A stretch of 33,799 nt of DNA from Gammaproteobacteria bacterium (GTDB taxonomy: Bacteria; Pseudomonadota; Gammaproteobacteria; Chromatiales; Chromatiaceae): contig JAABSM010000043.1 of assembly GCA_011390365.1 (NCBI GenBank), positions 1 to 33,799 of the forward strand, written 5' to 3'. Position 1 is the stretch's first letter. Every line of letters begins with the position of its first letter. The translations under genes were made by a program, and so were the position numbers. Positions 25,201 through 32,411 of this stretch are shown piece by piece. Below the pieces are notes generated by a model that saw only the letters and a list, made by a program, of their open reading frames with translations, was not told the origin of the DNA and ran no database searches.

Positions 25201-28200
25201 GGCGTGCGCCATGAATTCTACGGCTTCGACGTGGAGCAGCTGCGACGCTGGTTGCCCTGGTTGTTCGGCTTTCTGATCCTGGCCGCGGCGGTGGCGGTGG
25301 TGATTCTGGTCTGGAATCGTCGGCTCAAGCGGGAGATCCATTACCGCAAGGAGATCGAGGAGAGGCTGGTTGAACAGCAACATGATCTGGTGGAGCAGCA
25401 ACAGGAGCTGGAGGAGAAGGGTAACGTATTGACCACGGTGCTGGAAAACATCTCCCAGGGGCTGATCGCCTTCGACAAGGATCTCAGGCTGCTCGCCTGG
25501 AACGAAAAATTACCGGGGATCCGGGGTTATCCGCCGGAGTTGCTGGCCCAGGGACGCCACTTTCGGGAGTTCATGGCCTATGACCTGGAACAGGGGGAGT
25601 TCGGTGACGGCAATCCGGACCTCGAACAACTGGTGGATACCGCCGCCCACTCCCGCCCCCACAACTACGAGAGGCGGCGGCCGGACGGCAGCTACATCGA
25701 GATCACCGGCGGCCCCATTCCTGGCGGCGGTTTCGTTAGTACCTATACCGATGTCACCGCCCGCAAGCAGGCCGAGGCGGAACTGCGCAACGCCAAGCAG
25801 GAGGCGGATCGGGCCAATCAGTCCAAAAGCCGCTTTCTGGCCAATATGAGCCATGAGATTCGTACGCCGATGAACGCCATCGTCGGCATGTGTCACCTCG
25901 CCCAGCAGACGGCCCTGACGCCCCCGCAGCGAGACTATCTCAACACCATCCAGGCCGCCTCCGGGGCGCTCCTGAACCTGATCAACGATATTCTCGACAT
26001 CTCCAAGATCGAAGCGGGAAAACTGGATCTGGAGATGATCCCCTTTTCGCTGGATGAGGTGATCGACGAAGTGGTGCGGATCCACGGCTACAAGGCCGAG
26101 GAGAAGGGGCTGGAGTTGCTGGTGGAGGTCGATCCGCGGATCCCCAGGGGCCTGCTCGGCGACCCCCTGCGACTGGAACAGGTCCTCTCTAACCTGGTGG
26201 GCAATGGGATCAAGTTCACCGAACGCGGCGAGATCCTCATCCGCGCCGGGATGGAGGGAGAGCCGGATGAGGCGGTTGTACTGAAGATCGAGGTGCGCGA
26301 TAGCGGCATCGGCATCAAGCCGGCGGTCGTCGAGCAGCTGTTCGAGCCCTTCGAGCAGGCGGATGGTTCGACCACGCGACGCTTCGGCGGCACCGGGCTG
26401 GGGCTTAGCATCTGCCGGCAACTGGTGGAGCGCATGGCAGGGGAGATCTCGCTGCGCAGCACCCCCGGCGAGGGGTCGCTCTTCTTCTTCACCGTCAAGC
26501 TCGGGCTGGCGCGGGAGCAACCGAATGAGGCGCGGAAGGTACGCCCTCCCAGCCATTTGCGGGTCTTGGTGGCGGATGACAATCCGGCGGCCCAGGATGT
26601 GCTCAAGGGCATGCTGCAATCCTTCGATTACCAAGTCGACGTAGTGGGGTCGGGGGATGCCGCGCTGGCCGCCCTGGATGCCGCCGACAAACCCTATGAT
26701 CTGGTACTGATGGATTGGCGGATGCCGGGGCTGGACGGCATTGAAACCGCGAAGCGCATTCGCGGGCGAAGTACCCATGCCATGCCGGTAGTCATCATGA
26801 TCACCGCCTTCGGTAGCGAGGAGATTCGCCGGGAGGCCCGGCGTGCCGGCCTGGACGGCTTTCTGGTCAAGCCGGTTACCGCCTCGCGCATGCTCGATAC
26901 CATCGCGGAATCGATTCAGGGTCGTACGGTGATTCCGGAGATTCGGGGGGTGATCAGCAAGGTCCCCGATCTCGCCGGACGCAGTATTCTGCTGGTGGAG
27001 GACAATCTCACCAATCGCCGGGTCGCCCGCGAGTTGCTGGCCAGGACCCGGGTACGCATCGGCGAGGCGGGCGATGGCCGGGAGGCGCTGCAGCGGGTCG
27101 AGAAGGGCGACTGGAGTCTGGTGCTGATGGATATCCAGATGCCGGAGATGGACGGTTACGAGACGACGCGGCGGCTGCGAGAGCAATACAGCGCCGACGA
27201 GTTGCCCATCGTCGCGCTTACCGCCCATGCCCTGTCGTCGGATCGGGAGCGATGCCTGGCGGCGGGCATGAACGATCATCTGGGCAAGCCGATCGATCCC
27301 GAGCGCCTCTACACCTGCCTGGTGAAGATGCTGGGAGAGAACGAGGCGACGGGAGAGGAGGCGAGGCGGGTGCTGGTGGTGGATGACGACGCCATCAATC
27401 GGCGTATCGCCCGCGCCATGTTCGAAGAACGGGGCGCCACGGTGGACGAGGCCGCCAGCGGCCAAGAGACGCTCAAGAGGGTCGCGGAAGAGTCGTTCGC
27501 GCTGGTCCTGATGGATATCCAGATGCCCGGGATGGACGGCGTCGAAACGATTCGCCGATTACGCAGGATTGCCCAGGGACGGCATCTGCCGGTGGTCGCG
27601 TTGAGCGGCCAGGATCGGGATTATCTGCCGGAGTCGGGGGAGGGGCTGTTCGACGGCTTTCTCGCCAAGCCGATCGATGAAGCGGCGCTCGAGGCTACCA
27701 TCCAGCGCTGGCTGAGGGTCGGGAATGAGTCGGATTCGAACATCCCTGATGGGGGCGAGCGCCTCTCCGGCAGTAAGATTGACCCGCGCACCCTCGATGT
27801 CGCGCGGGGTCTGGTTCGCATCGGCAAGGATCCTCTGTTCTATCGCGGGCTGATCGAGGCGTTTGTCCAAGGCCATCGGGAGGATGCCGCCAGAATCCGG
27901 AGATCTCTGAACGACGGTGAAATCGATAAGGCGACCAGGGTCGCGCACACCCTCGCCGGCGTCGCCGGCAATATGGGCGCGGAGTTGGTCGCTGATCTGG
28001 CCCGGCAATTGGAGCTGGCGCTGCGCACCGAAGAGAGGGCTCGGACTGACGATCTTGTTGCACGCCTGGATGTCGCCCAACGGGAGCTGGATCTGGCCAT
28101 GGAGCAGGTTCTCAACGATCTGCCTGAAAGAATCCAGCCGCAAGCCGTCATGAAGGAGGGTGAGGCGCCAGGATTGGTGCGCCTGTTCGAGCGTATCGAG

Positions 28201-28365
28201 CCGCTACTGGTGGCCGGCGACATGGCGGCGCTGGAGCTGGCGGATCGCTTCGACGACTCCGATCCCCTCCAGCGAAAGGCCAGGGGCCATCTGCTGGATT
28301 ATGACTTCGAGGAGGCCCGCCTGTTGCTGCGTCAGGCGCTGATGGCGGCGCGATCGAACCGTTGA
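22279..28365 (+). CDS. Giant hybrid sensor kinase with four periplasmic binding domains (EvgS/BvgS-like)
   Basis: A very large inner-membrane sensor, about 2,028 aa from the ATG at 22279 (2,042 from the GTG at 22237, used for the numbering here). An N-terminal membrane segment (43-63) is followed by four consecutive type-3 solute-binding (Venus flytrap) domains: about 66-284, 292-503, 524-746 and 757-990. A transmembrane helix (1004-1026) and coiled coil (1035-1062) lead to a PAS domain (1065-1178), HisKA with H1206 (SHEIRTPMNAIVG), HATPase_c (1305-1425, GGTGLGLSI), receiver 1 (D1493, K1545), receiver 2 (D1632, K1684), receiver 3 (D1760, K1811) and HPt (H1904, HTLAGVAGN). Domains 1-2 resemble each other, as do 3-4. 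A full phosphorelay is present, but no DNA-binding regulator is next to it. The ATG at 22279 has an AAGGG ribosome-binding site five bases away, whereas AGAGG lies only one base from the GTG. Confidence 0.93.
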   Translation: MESMKETAGAQRSPKKVERIKQPSPWRRLLRGLLVAFFALAAHSFSSAADSPLAIVYNASTPPLKFQDENGQAAGILIDIWRLWGQKVGVEPRFVAQPWDETLRMVREGEADIHAGLFRTPERDAFLDFSAPLTDIAYYFHHHKTVLDVTRPEDLLGLRIGVPKGYSEEFLRSRLPDATVQVYENFTDLYRAAEQGEIRAFLSPSLNLRYYLASRGERNPYRHDSATLAYQRSYLGAVAKGRGELLEKINRGMAMITAEERAAIEERWLSSARTNTEKVLTIAVDRAAAPFSMFDEEGEAAGMLVDMLRLWAQRDKRAIAFHVVEQARALELLRQGRVDLYLGRMADTPAGLIASAGSLEQPSYLFYPGEGPPAGEDMRIGILESELAGLAATPVVSASLRPYATLREMLEGVELGEIQGFFSNPLSAHMALRETGRSGRYGHGEDAVYHTRFRFIANAGQQALLETLTGGVRAIPAEQRRAVMARWGVDPEAESVSVALSDEEKAWIAEHPEIRIAIDPSWAPLEFNDNGVHRGISADYLNRLEGLLGLRFALVDTDTWEESLRLAYQGEVDLLPMLNSSPERIRHLLFTEPYFRNPSVIISDKGETRIASPMDLAGLKVAVGAGYLYPEVLRERVADADLMLTDNEMEALQAVALGSADATVTNLAIASHIIEQYQLGNLRIVSEFFEPHQLRMGVRKDWPELVALLQKGLDALDPEIQREIRARWVTLDASAEGEQERVALTPGERKWIDRHPIIRLGVDPQYEPFEFIDDNGRYQGIASDYVKLLNRRLGINLQVVQGISWSAMMEEVRQGRIDVLSAVGESAERKRWLIYTEPYLTSPPVIFARDDVGFIGGLADLHGRTLAVKRGGYIHDRLKEYPQIPLLIRESTLAAMRAVSEGRAEAYINTLAHGAYVIEKYHLSNLKVAAPVEWQADTLGFAVRKDWPRLAAILDKGLASITPDEAAEIRRRWIGVRHEFYGFDVEQLRRWLPWLFGFLILAAAVAVVILVWNRRLKREIHYRKEIEERLVEQQHDLVEQQQELEEKGNVLTTVLENISQGLIAFDKDLRLLAWNEKLPGIRGYPPELLAQGRHFREFMAYDLEQGEFGDGNPDLEQLVDTAAHSRPHNYERRRPDGSYIEITGGPIPGGGFVSTYTDVTARKQAEAELRNAKQEADRANQSKSRFLANMSHEIRTPMNAIVGMCHLAQQTALTPPQRDYLNTIQAASGALLNLINDILDISKIEAGKLDLEMIPFSLDEVIDEVVRIHGYKAEEKGLELLVEVDPRIPRGLLGDPLRLEQVLSNLVGNGIKFTERGEILIRAGMEGEPDEAVVLKIEVRDSGIGIKPAVVEQLFEPFEQADGSTTRRFGGTGLGLSICRQLVERMAGEISLRSTPGEGSLFFFTVKLGLAREQPNEARKVRPPSHLRVLVADDNPAAQDVLKGMLQSFDYQVDVVGSGDAALAALDAADKPYDLVLMDWRMPGLDGIETAKRIRGRSTHAMPVVIMITAFGSEEIRREARRAGLDGFLVKPVTASRMLDTIAESIQGRTVIPEIRGVISKVPDLAGRSILLVEDNLTNRRVARELLARTRVRIGEAGDGREALQRVEKGDWSLVLMDIQMPEMDGYETTRRLREQYSADELPIVALTAHALSSDRERCLAAGMNDHLGKPIDPERLYTCLVKMLGENEATGEEARRVLVVDDDAINRRIARAMFEERGATVDEAASGQETLKRVAEESFALVLMDIQMPGMDGVETIRRLRRIAQGRHLPVVALSGQDRDYLPESGEGLFDGFLAKPIDEAALEATIQRWLRVGNESDSNIPDGGERLSGSKIDPRTLDVARGLVRIGKDPLFYRGLIEAFVQGHREDAARIRRSLNDGEIDKATRVAHTLAGVAGNMGAELVADLARQLELALRTEERARTDDLVARLDVAQRELDLAMEQVLNDLPERIQPQAVMKEGEAPGLVRLFERIEPLLVAGDMAALELADRFDDSDPLQRKARGHLLDYDFEEARLLLRQALMAARSNR
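22295..22330. repeat. Repeat-like segment within the kinase N-terminus
   Basis: AAACCGCGGGGGCACAGAGG and the following TCACCGAAGAAGGTT resemble the common proteobacterial intergenic repeat that runs 'ccacgggggcacagag...cacggagaag'. A second, intergenic element with related terminal sequence lies at 28381-28516. Here it is part of the coding sequence for residues about 20-31, before the first membrane segment. Confidence 0.4.
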
Positions 28366-28380
28366 TCCTCGATTCGCCGG

Positions 28381-28516
28381 TTAAGCCACGGAGACGCAGA
28401 GATCACGTTGAGAATTCAGGAGGTTACATATGACCCTGCGCTCACCTATAAGATGCTGGAAAATACAAGCGTAATGCACTGAAAAGCCTCTGCGCGAGCG
28501 GTATCTCCGTGGTCAA
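28381..28516. repeat. MITE-like element with inverted ends
   Basis: TTAAGCCACGGAGA (28381-28394) faces TCTCCGTGGTCAA (28504-28516), and the adjoining CGCAGAG (28395-28401) faces CTCTGCG (28488-28494). The 136-bp element fills most of the gap between the giant kinase and the SRP RNA gene. The 'CCACGGAGAC...TCTCCGTGG' ends match a short interspersed repeat seen in many proteobacteria (recalled, not searched). It encodes no protein. Confidence 0.65.
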
Positions 28517-28596
28517 CTGATCGGTTTAGGTTCACCGCTTTTCGGCGCTTCGACCATTTTGCCGTGGGTGCGCCCCTCGTCTTCTCCATCCAAAGG

Positions 28597-28625
28597 TTGA
28601 CCCGAGGGACGATGAACGGGATAAT
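28597..28625 (+). promoter_or_regulatory. Sigma-70 promoter of the SRP RNA gene
   Basis: TTGACC (28597-28602) and GATAAT (28620-28625) are separated by exactly 17 bp. Transcription would start near 28632, about 34 bp before the mature SRP RNA, leaving a short 5' leader like the one removed by RNase P from E. coli 4.5S precursor. Confidence 0.8.
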
Positions 28626-28665
28626 CGCGCCCCTGTCGGTCGATACGCGATCGGCGGTCCGCAAT

Positions 28666-28780
28666 GGTGACCCGTGCCGGTCCCCTCGCAACGGAAAACC
28701 GTGAACCCGGTCAGGCCCGGAAGGGAGCAGCCGCAGCGGTGGACTCGTGTGCCGGGGTGTGGCTGGTACGGGGCGCCACC
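28666..28780 (+). ncRNA. ffs: Signal recognition particle RNA (4.5S RNA)
   Basis: A bacterial small SRP RNA of about 115 nt that forms the particle with Ffh and directs membrane proteins to the translocon. The Ffh-binding core is clear at 28709-28733 (GGTCAGGCCCGGAAGGGAGC, then AGCCG), with the GGAA tetraloop, and is followed by the standard GTGTGCCGGGGTGTGGCTGG segment. The ends pair as expected (GGTGACCCGTGCC with GGTACGGGGCGCCACC), which sets the boundaries. It is transcribed from its own promoter. Confidence 0.97.
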
Positions 28781-28851
28781 ATCTTTCGTTCCCCCCTTCT
28801 ACGACTGTTCCCAACGCCTGGCCGCGGAGGCTTTTGCTGGCGGCGGCCCTT

Positions 28852-29982
28852 CTATGTCGATGCCGCTGACCCGCCGCTGACCCGTTGGTATAGCGCCAGG
28901 GTGGCGTCGAGCATGGCGCGTCGGGTGAACTGGCTGTTCGGTTCGGGTACCGGCGGGCGGTGGAGAAAATCCAGGGTCAGGGAGAGCAGGCGTGCGGCGT
29001 CCCCCGCTTCGACCGCGCCCTCGGGTTGCAGCGCTTTCAGGAGCTCGCCGACGCCGCCGTGGTCATGGCCGATCAAGGGCGTGCCGAGGGAGAGGGACTC
29101 CAGCGCGGTGCGGCCGAAGGATTCGGGGTGGCTGGAGAGGGAATAGGCGATATCACTGATCGCCAGGATCTCTCTCAGATCATCCCTTACGCCGGTGAAG
29201 GTGACATGATCAGCCAACTTGCGCTGGGCGGTGAATTCATGCAGGCCGCGGGCATACTCCCGTCGTTTCCGGTCCACCCCGCCGACGATCAGGGCATGAA
29301 TGTCCCGGCGCTGGCCGAGACACTGCTCGATCATCTCCAGAAAGGCGAGGTGTCCCTTGAGGCGGGTCAGCCGCCCGGGGAGCACGAGGAGCTTTTTTCC
29401 CTGGGTCTGGGGAAACCGCCGGCGCCACTCGGCAAGCCAGTTTTCGTCCGGACGGTAGCCCGGGTAGTAGCGGTTTTCATCGACGCCCCGGTGGATGACG
29501 TGAATCCGTTCCGGCGGGCAATGGGGGTAGTGGTCGAGGATGTAGTCCCGAGCGGTGCGGGAGACGGCGATGACCTGTTCGCCTCGCGTCATGATCGAGC
29601 TGTAGGCCTTGACGCTGTAGAGGCCGTGGACGGTGGTGATGAAGTGGGGGCGGCGGCTGGCGGGCAGGCTCTTCCAGGCAAGCAGGGCGATCCACGCCGG
29701 CAGACGGGAGCGGGCGTGGAGGATATGCGGTCGTCGTTGCAGAATAAGCCCTCGCAACCGTGGAATGCAGGCGAGGGTCGCGAGCGATTTTTCGCCGATG
29801 GGCCAAGCCAGATGCTCGCTGCCTCCATCGCGCAGTCGTTCGGTCATGCGTCCGCCGGCGGAGATGACCAGGGATTGATGTCCGCGCCGCGCCAGTTCAT
29901 CGGCCACCTCCAGGGTACCCTGCTCGACGCCGCCGCTCTCCATGGCGGGGAGCAGTTGCATGACCTTCAGGGGGTGAACCAT
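28852..29982 (-). CDS. GT4 family glycosyltransferase
   Basis: A GT-B fold glycosyltransferase of 376 aa, probably at the inner face of the cytoplasmic membrane. It begins MVHPLKVMQLLPAMESGGVEQGTLEVA, the typical glycine-rich acceptor-side start (L-P-x-M-E-S-G-G-V-E), has HARSRLPAW and TTVHGLYS, and the donor-binding C-terminal domain contains LPGRLTRLKGHLAFLEMI, AYSLSSHPESFGRTALESLSLGTPLIGHDHGGV (the E-x7-E region). The pattern is close to LPS or capsule-type transferases. An ATG at 29997 is an alternative start; the ATG at 29982 overlaps the upstream ELM1-family gene by 16 bases, so they form one operon. Sugar and acceptor are unknown; LPS core or a surface glycan is likely from its partner gene. 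Confidence 0.9.
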   Translation of the reverse strand: MVHPLKVMQLLPAMESGGVEQGTLEVADELARRGHQSLVISAGGRMTERLRDGGSEHLAWPIGEKSLATLACIPRLRGLILQRRPHILHARSRLPAWIALLAWKSLPASRRPHFITTVHGLYSVKAYSSIMTRGEQVIAVSRTARDYILDHYPHCPPERIHVIHRGVDENRYYPGYRPDENWLAEWRRRFPQTQGKKLLVLPGRLTRLKGHLAFLEMIEQCLGQRRDIHALIVGGVDRKRREYARGLHEFTAQRKLADHVTFTGVRDDLREILAISDIAYSLSSHPESFGRTALESLSLGTPLIGHDHGGVGELLKALQPEGAVEAGDAARLLSLTLDFLHRPPVPEPNSQFTRRAMLDATLALYQRVSGGSAAST

Positions 29983-30902
29983 TGTTCGAGGATCCATTGG
30001 GCGCAGCGGTCGGCTTCATTGAAGGGGGTGTCCGTGACTCGACTGGCGGGGCTCTCGGGAAGGGTGACGCGTCGCGCCTCGATCAGACGTTGAATGCCCT
30101 GGGCGACCCGGTCATTCGGCGCACTCGGCAAGGGCAGGACGCCGACCCTTCCTCCCGCGGTGAGCGCTTCGTAGACCATGGAGACCGAGTCAGCCGTGAC
30201 CCATACCGTGCCCGCGGTACTCAGTTGCTGGGGGACCCACTCCCGATCCGTCTGCTGATGGGGGACGATGGTGATGCGATCCCCCAAAGCGGCAATCTGG
30301 TCGGCGAACCCCGGCGGGGTGCGGCGCGAGGTGGTCAGCGTCCAGTGGATTCGCGGGTTGTCATCGAGGATCCGTTCAATCGCTTCGAACACCCGTTGCG
30401 GAAGCCACTCGAAATGCTGGGACGGGCCGCCAATCAGGATCAGTCCGCGACTTTCCAGCAGGTGGTCGCTGGGTTGAATGGTGTTGAGAACCCCGCTGGT
30501 TATCAGCGTGTTGGCTGGGGTGGCGGGGCGCAGGTCGTGCTCCGGGAGCACGCAAAGGTCGAACCAGCACGAGGGCAGACTGGGACGCATCAGGGTGACG
30601 ATGCGGCCGCCGCGCCGGCGTCTTGCCCTGAGCATGGGATAGTGGGTGGCGTGGCCCGCCCCGATCAGCAGGTCGGGGTCCGGCAGGCCGCGGTCCGCGG
30701 GGAAGCGCCCCATGATCCAGCTGAAGATATAGTGGTGGCGGACGGCGACGGAGAGCGTGTGCGGATCAAGGTCGCGATGGCGGGCGAGGGCGCGCACCAG
30801 ACCCAGGGTCTGGTTGTCATGGCCTGGCTTGCCGTCGACGAAACGCCAGACGACGATGTTGCGGTGATCGTGCAAGTCGGTAGTTCCCTTCCGGCTTTTC
30901 AC
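29967..30902 (-). CDS. ELM1 / DUF1022-family protein (GT-B-like)
   Basis: A 311-aa protein of the family named after the plant mitochondrial fission protein ELM1. Diagnostic segments are WRFVDGKPGHDNQTLGLVRAL near the start, LIGAGHATHYPML, LMRPSLPSCWFDLCVLPEHD, the LIGGPSQHFEW segment, and VTADSVSMVYEALTAG near the C-terminus. The fold is predicted to be GT-B-like, and bacterial members usually lie in LPS-core or glycan loci, as here next to a GT4 enzyme. The biochemical reaction of the bacterial proteins is not established. It starts with GTG at 30902 and has no strong ribosome-binding site. The two genes overlap by 16 bases. Confidence 0.86.
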   Translation of the reverse strand: MKSRKGTTDLHDHRNIVVWRFVDGKPGHDNQTLGLVRALARHRDLDPHTLSVAVRHHYIFSWIMGRFPADRGLPDPDLLIGAGHATHYPMLRARRRRGGRIVTLMRPSLPSCWFDLCVLPEHDLRPATPANTLITSGVLNTIQPSDHLLESRGLILIGGPSQHFEWLPQRVFEAIERILDDNPRIHWTLTTSRRTPPGFADQIAALGDRITIVPHQQTDREWVPQQLSTAGTVWVTADSVSMVYEALTAGGRVGVLPLPSAPNDRVAQGIQRLIEARRVTLPESPASRVTDTPFNEADRCAQWILEQWFTP

Positions 30903-31052
30903 AAGCGGCTTGTCCAGTGAGTGAGTGTTCAGCGAAGGTCGTCGCGGGAGTGGTGTTCGAAATATTCTACCATGACTGCGGGCATGATCGCGGCAAGATT
31001 GCGGGGGGCCTCGTGGGTCGCTTCCGGTTCGGGGTTCGAGGGGGATTTTCGG

Positions 31053-31058
31053 TATAAT
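31053..31058 (+). promoter_or_regulatory. Probable -10 element upstream of the PP-loop operon
   Basis: A perfect TATAAT lies 77 bp before the start codon at 31135. No good -35 at 17 +/- 2 bp was found, so the promoter may depend on an activator, or the match may be fortuitous in this GC-rich context, although such a hexamer is uncommon here. Confidence 0.5.
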
Positions 31059-31134
31059 CCGGTATTCGAGGAATTCGGCTCGGCGAAGACGCGGATTCTT
31101 GCGGCTTTTTGCGGGTAAAGTAAGGTTGGAGCGT

Positions 31135-32178
31135 ATGAGTGAAGTGAAGAAGGCGTTGGCCCTGATTTCCGGCGGGCTGGATTCGATGCTGGCCGTTCGC
31201 GTGGTGCAGCAACAGGGGATTCATGTGGAAGGGGTCAACTTTTTCACGGGGTTCTGCGTGGAGGGCCACACCCACGCGATTCGCAAGAAGGATCGCGCCA
31301 GACCCAAGCGCAATAACGCCCTGTGGGTGGCGGAGCAGTTGGGCATCAAGCTGCATATCGTGGATATCGTCGAAGAGTATAAGGATGTGCTGCTGAATCC
31401 CCGTTACGGCTATGGGCAGAACCTCAATCCCTGTCTTGACTGCAAGATCTTCATGGTGGGCAAGGCCAGGGAGTGGATCGAACAGAAAGGGTTCGATTTC
31501 ATCGTCACCGGCGAGGTGGTGGGGCAGCGCCCCATGTCCCAGCGCAAGGATACCATGCCGGTGGTGGCGAAGCATTCCGGCGCCGATGACCTGCTGTTGC
31601 GGCCCCTGTGCGCCCGCAATCTGCCGCCGACCCTGCCCGAGCGGGAGGGCTGGATCGACCGGGGCAAGCTGTACGACTTCAGCGGGCGCAATCGCAAGCC
31701 GCAGATGGCGCTGGCGGCCAGCTTCGGTATCGACGACTACGCCCAACCGGCGGGCGGGTGTTGTTTTCTTACCGATGCCCAGTACTCCGCCAAGCTCGCC
31801 GACCTGTGGCAGGCGCGGGGCAGCCGCGATTACGGCATGGATGACATCATGCTGCTCAAGGTCGGGCGGCACATCCGCCCGCGTCCCCACTTCAAGTTGA
31901 TCGTCGCCCGTGAAGAGGGCGAGGGCAATTTCCTCCAGGGCTACAAGCGCCAGTTCGCCAGCCTCACGACGGTAAGCCATGGCGGCCCGTTGACGCTGAT
32001 CGACGGCGACACGAGTGACGACGATCTAAAACTGGCGGCCGGCATCGTGGCGCGATACAGTCAGGGCAGGCAGGCGGACGAGGTCGAACTGCTCCATACC
32101 GATGCGCGGGGGCGGGAGCGCTCCGTGAAGGTAAAGCCCTTGTCGCCCATTGAGGTCAAGCAGGAGTGGCACGCATGA
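31135..32178 (+). CDS. TrmU-like PP-loop protein with C-terminal NFACT-R-like domain (predicted tRNA thiolation)
   Basis: A 347-aa PP-loop ATPase related to tRNA thiouridylases. The ATP-binding loop SGGLDSM lies at residues 12-18. Two further cysteine motifs are NPCLDCK (C100, C103) and PAGGCCFLTD (C209/C210), the positions of sulfur-handling residues in the family. The C-terminal part (about 235-345; LLKVGRHIRPRPHFKLIVAREE...EGNFLQGY) resembles the NFACT-R type RNA-binding domain found on this group. It differs from canonical MnmA, which lacks that domain. The encoded product is followed, with a 4-base overlap, by a TusA-like sulfur carrier, which supports a sulfur-transfer role. The ATG at 31135 has GGAG four bases upstream; an upstream reading from 31099 has no such site. 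The exact modified nucleoside is unknown. Confidence 0.82.
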   Translation: MSEVKKALALISGGLDSMLAVRVVQQQGIHVEGVNFFTGFCVEGHTHAIRKKDRARPKRNNALWVAEQLGIKLHIVDIVEEYKDVLLNPRYGYGQNLNPCLDCKIFMVGKAREWIEQKGFDFIVTGEVVGQRPMSQRKDTMPVVAKHSGADDLLLRPLCARNLPPTLPEREGWIDRGKLYDFSGRNRKPQMALAASFGIDDYAQPAGGCCFLTDAQYSAKLADLWQARGSRDYGMDDIMLLKVGRHIRPRPHFKLIVAREEGEGNFLQGYKRQFASLTTVSHGGPLTLIDGDTSDDDLKLAAGIVARYSQGRQADEVELLHTDARGRERSVKVKPLSPIEVKQEWHA

Positions 32179-32411
32179 TAACCGAGCCCGAGCAGCTAGA
32201 CGCGCGCGGTTTGCTCTGCCCGATGCCGGTGATACGGGTGCAGAACCGGGTGGAAGAGATGAAGAGCGGGGAGCGCTTGCGGGCGATCTGCACCGACCCC
32301 GGGGCGCTTAACGATATCCCGGCGTGGTGCAGAATCAACGGCCACAAGGTGGTGTCCAGCGAAGAGCGCCAGGGCGAATATGTCGTCGTCGTGGAGGTAG
32401 GGGAGGCGTGA
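32175..32411 (+). CDS. TusA-like sulfur carrier protein
   Basis: A 78-aa SirA/TusA-family sulfur relay protein. The family motif is LLCPMPVIRVQNRVEEM, with the sulfur-carrying Cys15 in the CPMP context, followed by the characteristic beta-alpha-beta pattern and an IPAWCRINGHKVV segment. TusA accepts persulfide sulfur from IscS-type desulfurases and passes it on to tRNA thiolation, molybdopterin or, in sulfur oxidisers, dissimilatory enzymes. The ATG at 32175 overlaps the PP-loop gene stop as ATGA. The following CDF gene overlaps its stop by one base (TGATG). The location strongly suggests that it donates sulfur to the PP-loop protein. Confidence 0.92.
   Translation: MITEPEQLDARGLLCPMPVIRVQNRVEEMKSGERLRAICTDPGALNDIPAWCRINGHKVVSSEERQGEYVVVVEVGEA

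Noticed and set aside
25510-27465. 651-codon frame opposite the kinase core
   Set aside because: Complement of HisKA, HATPase and receiver domains; not a separate gene.
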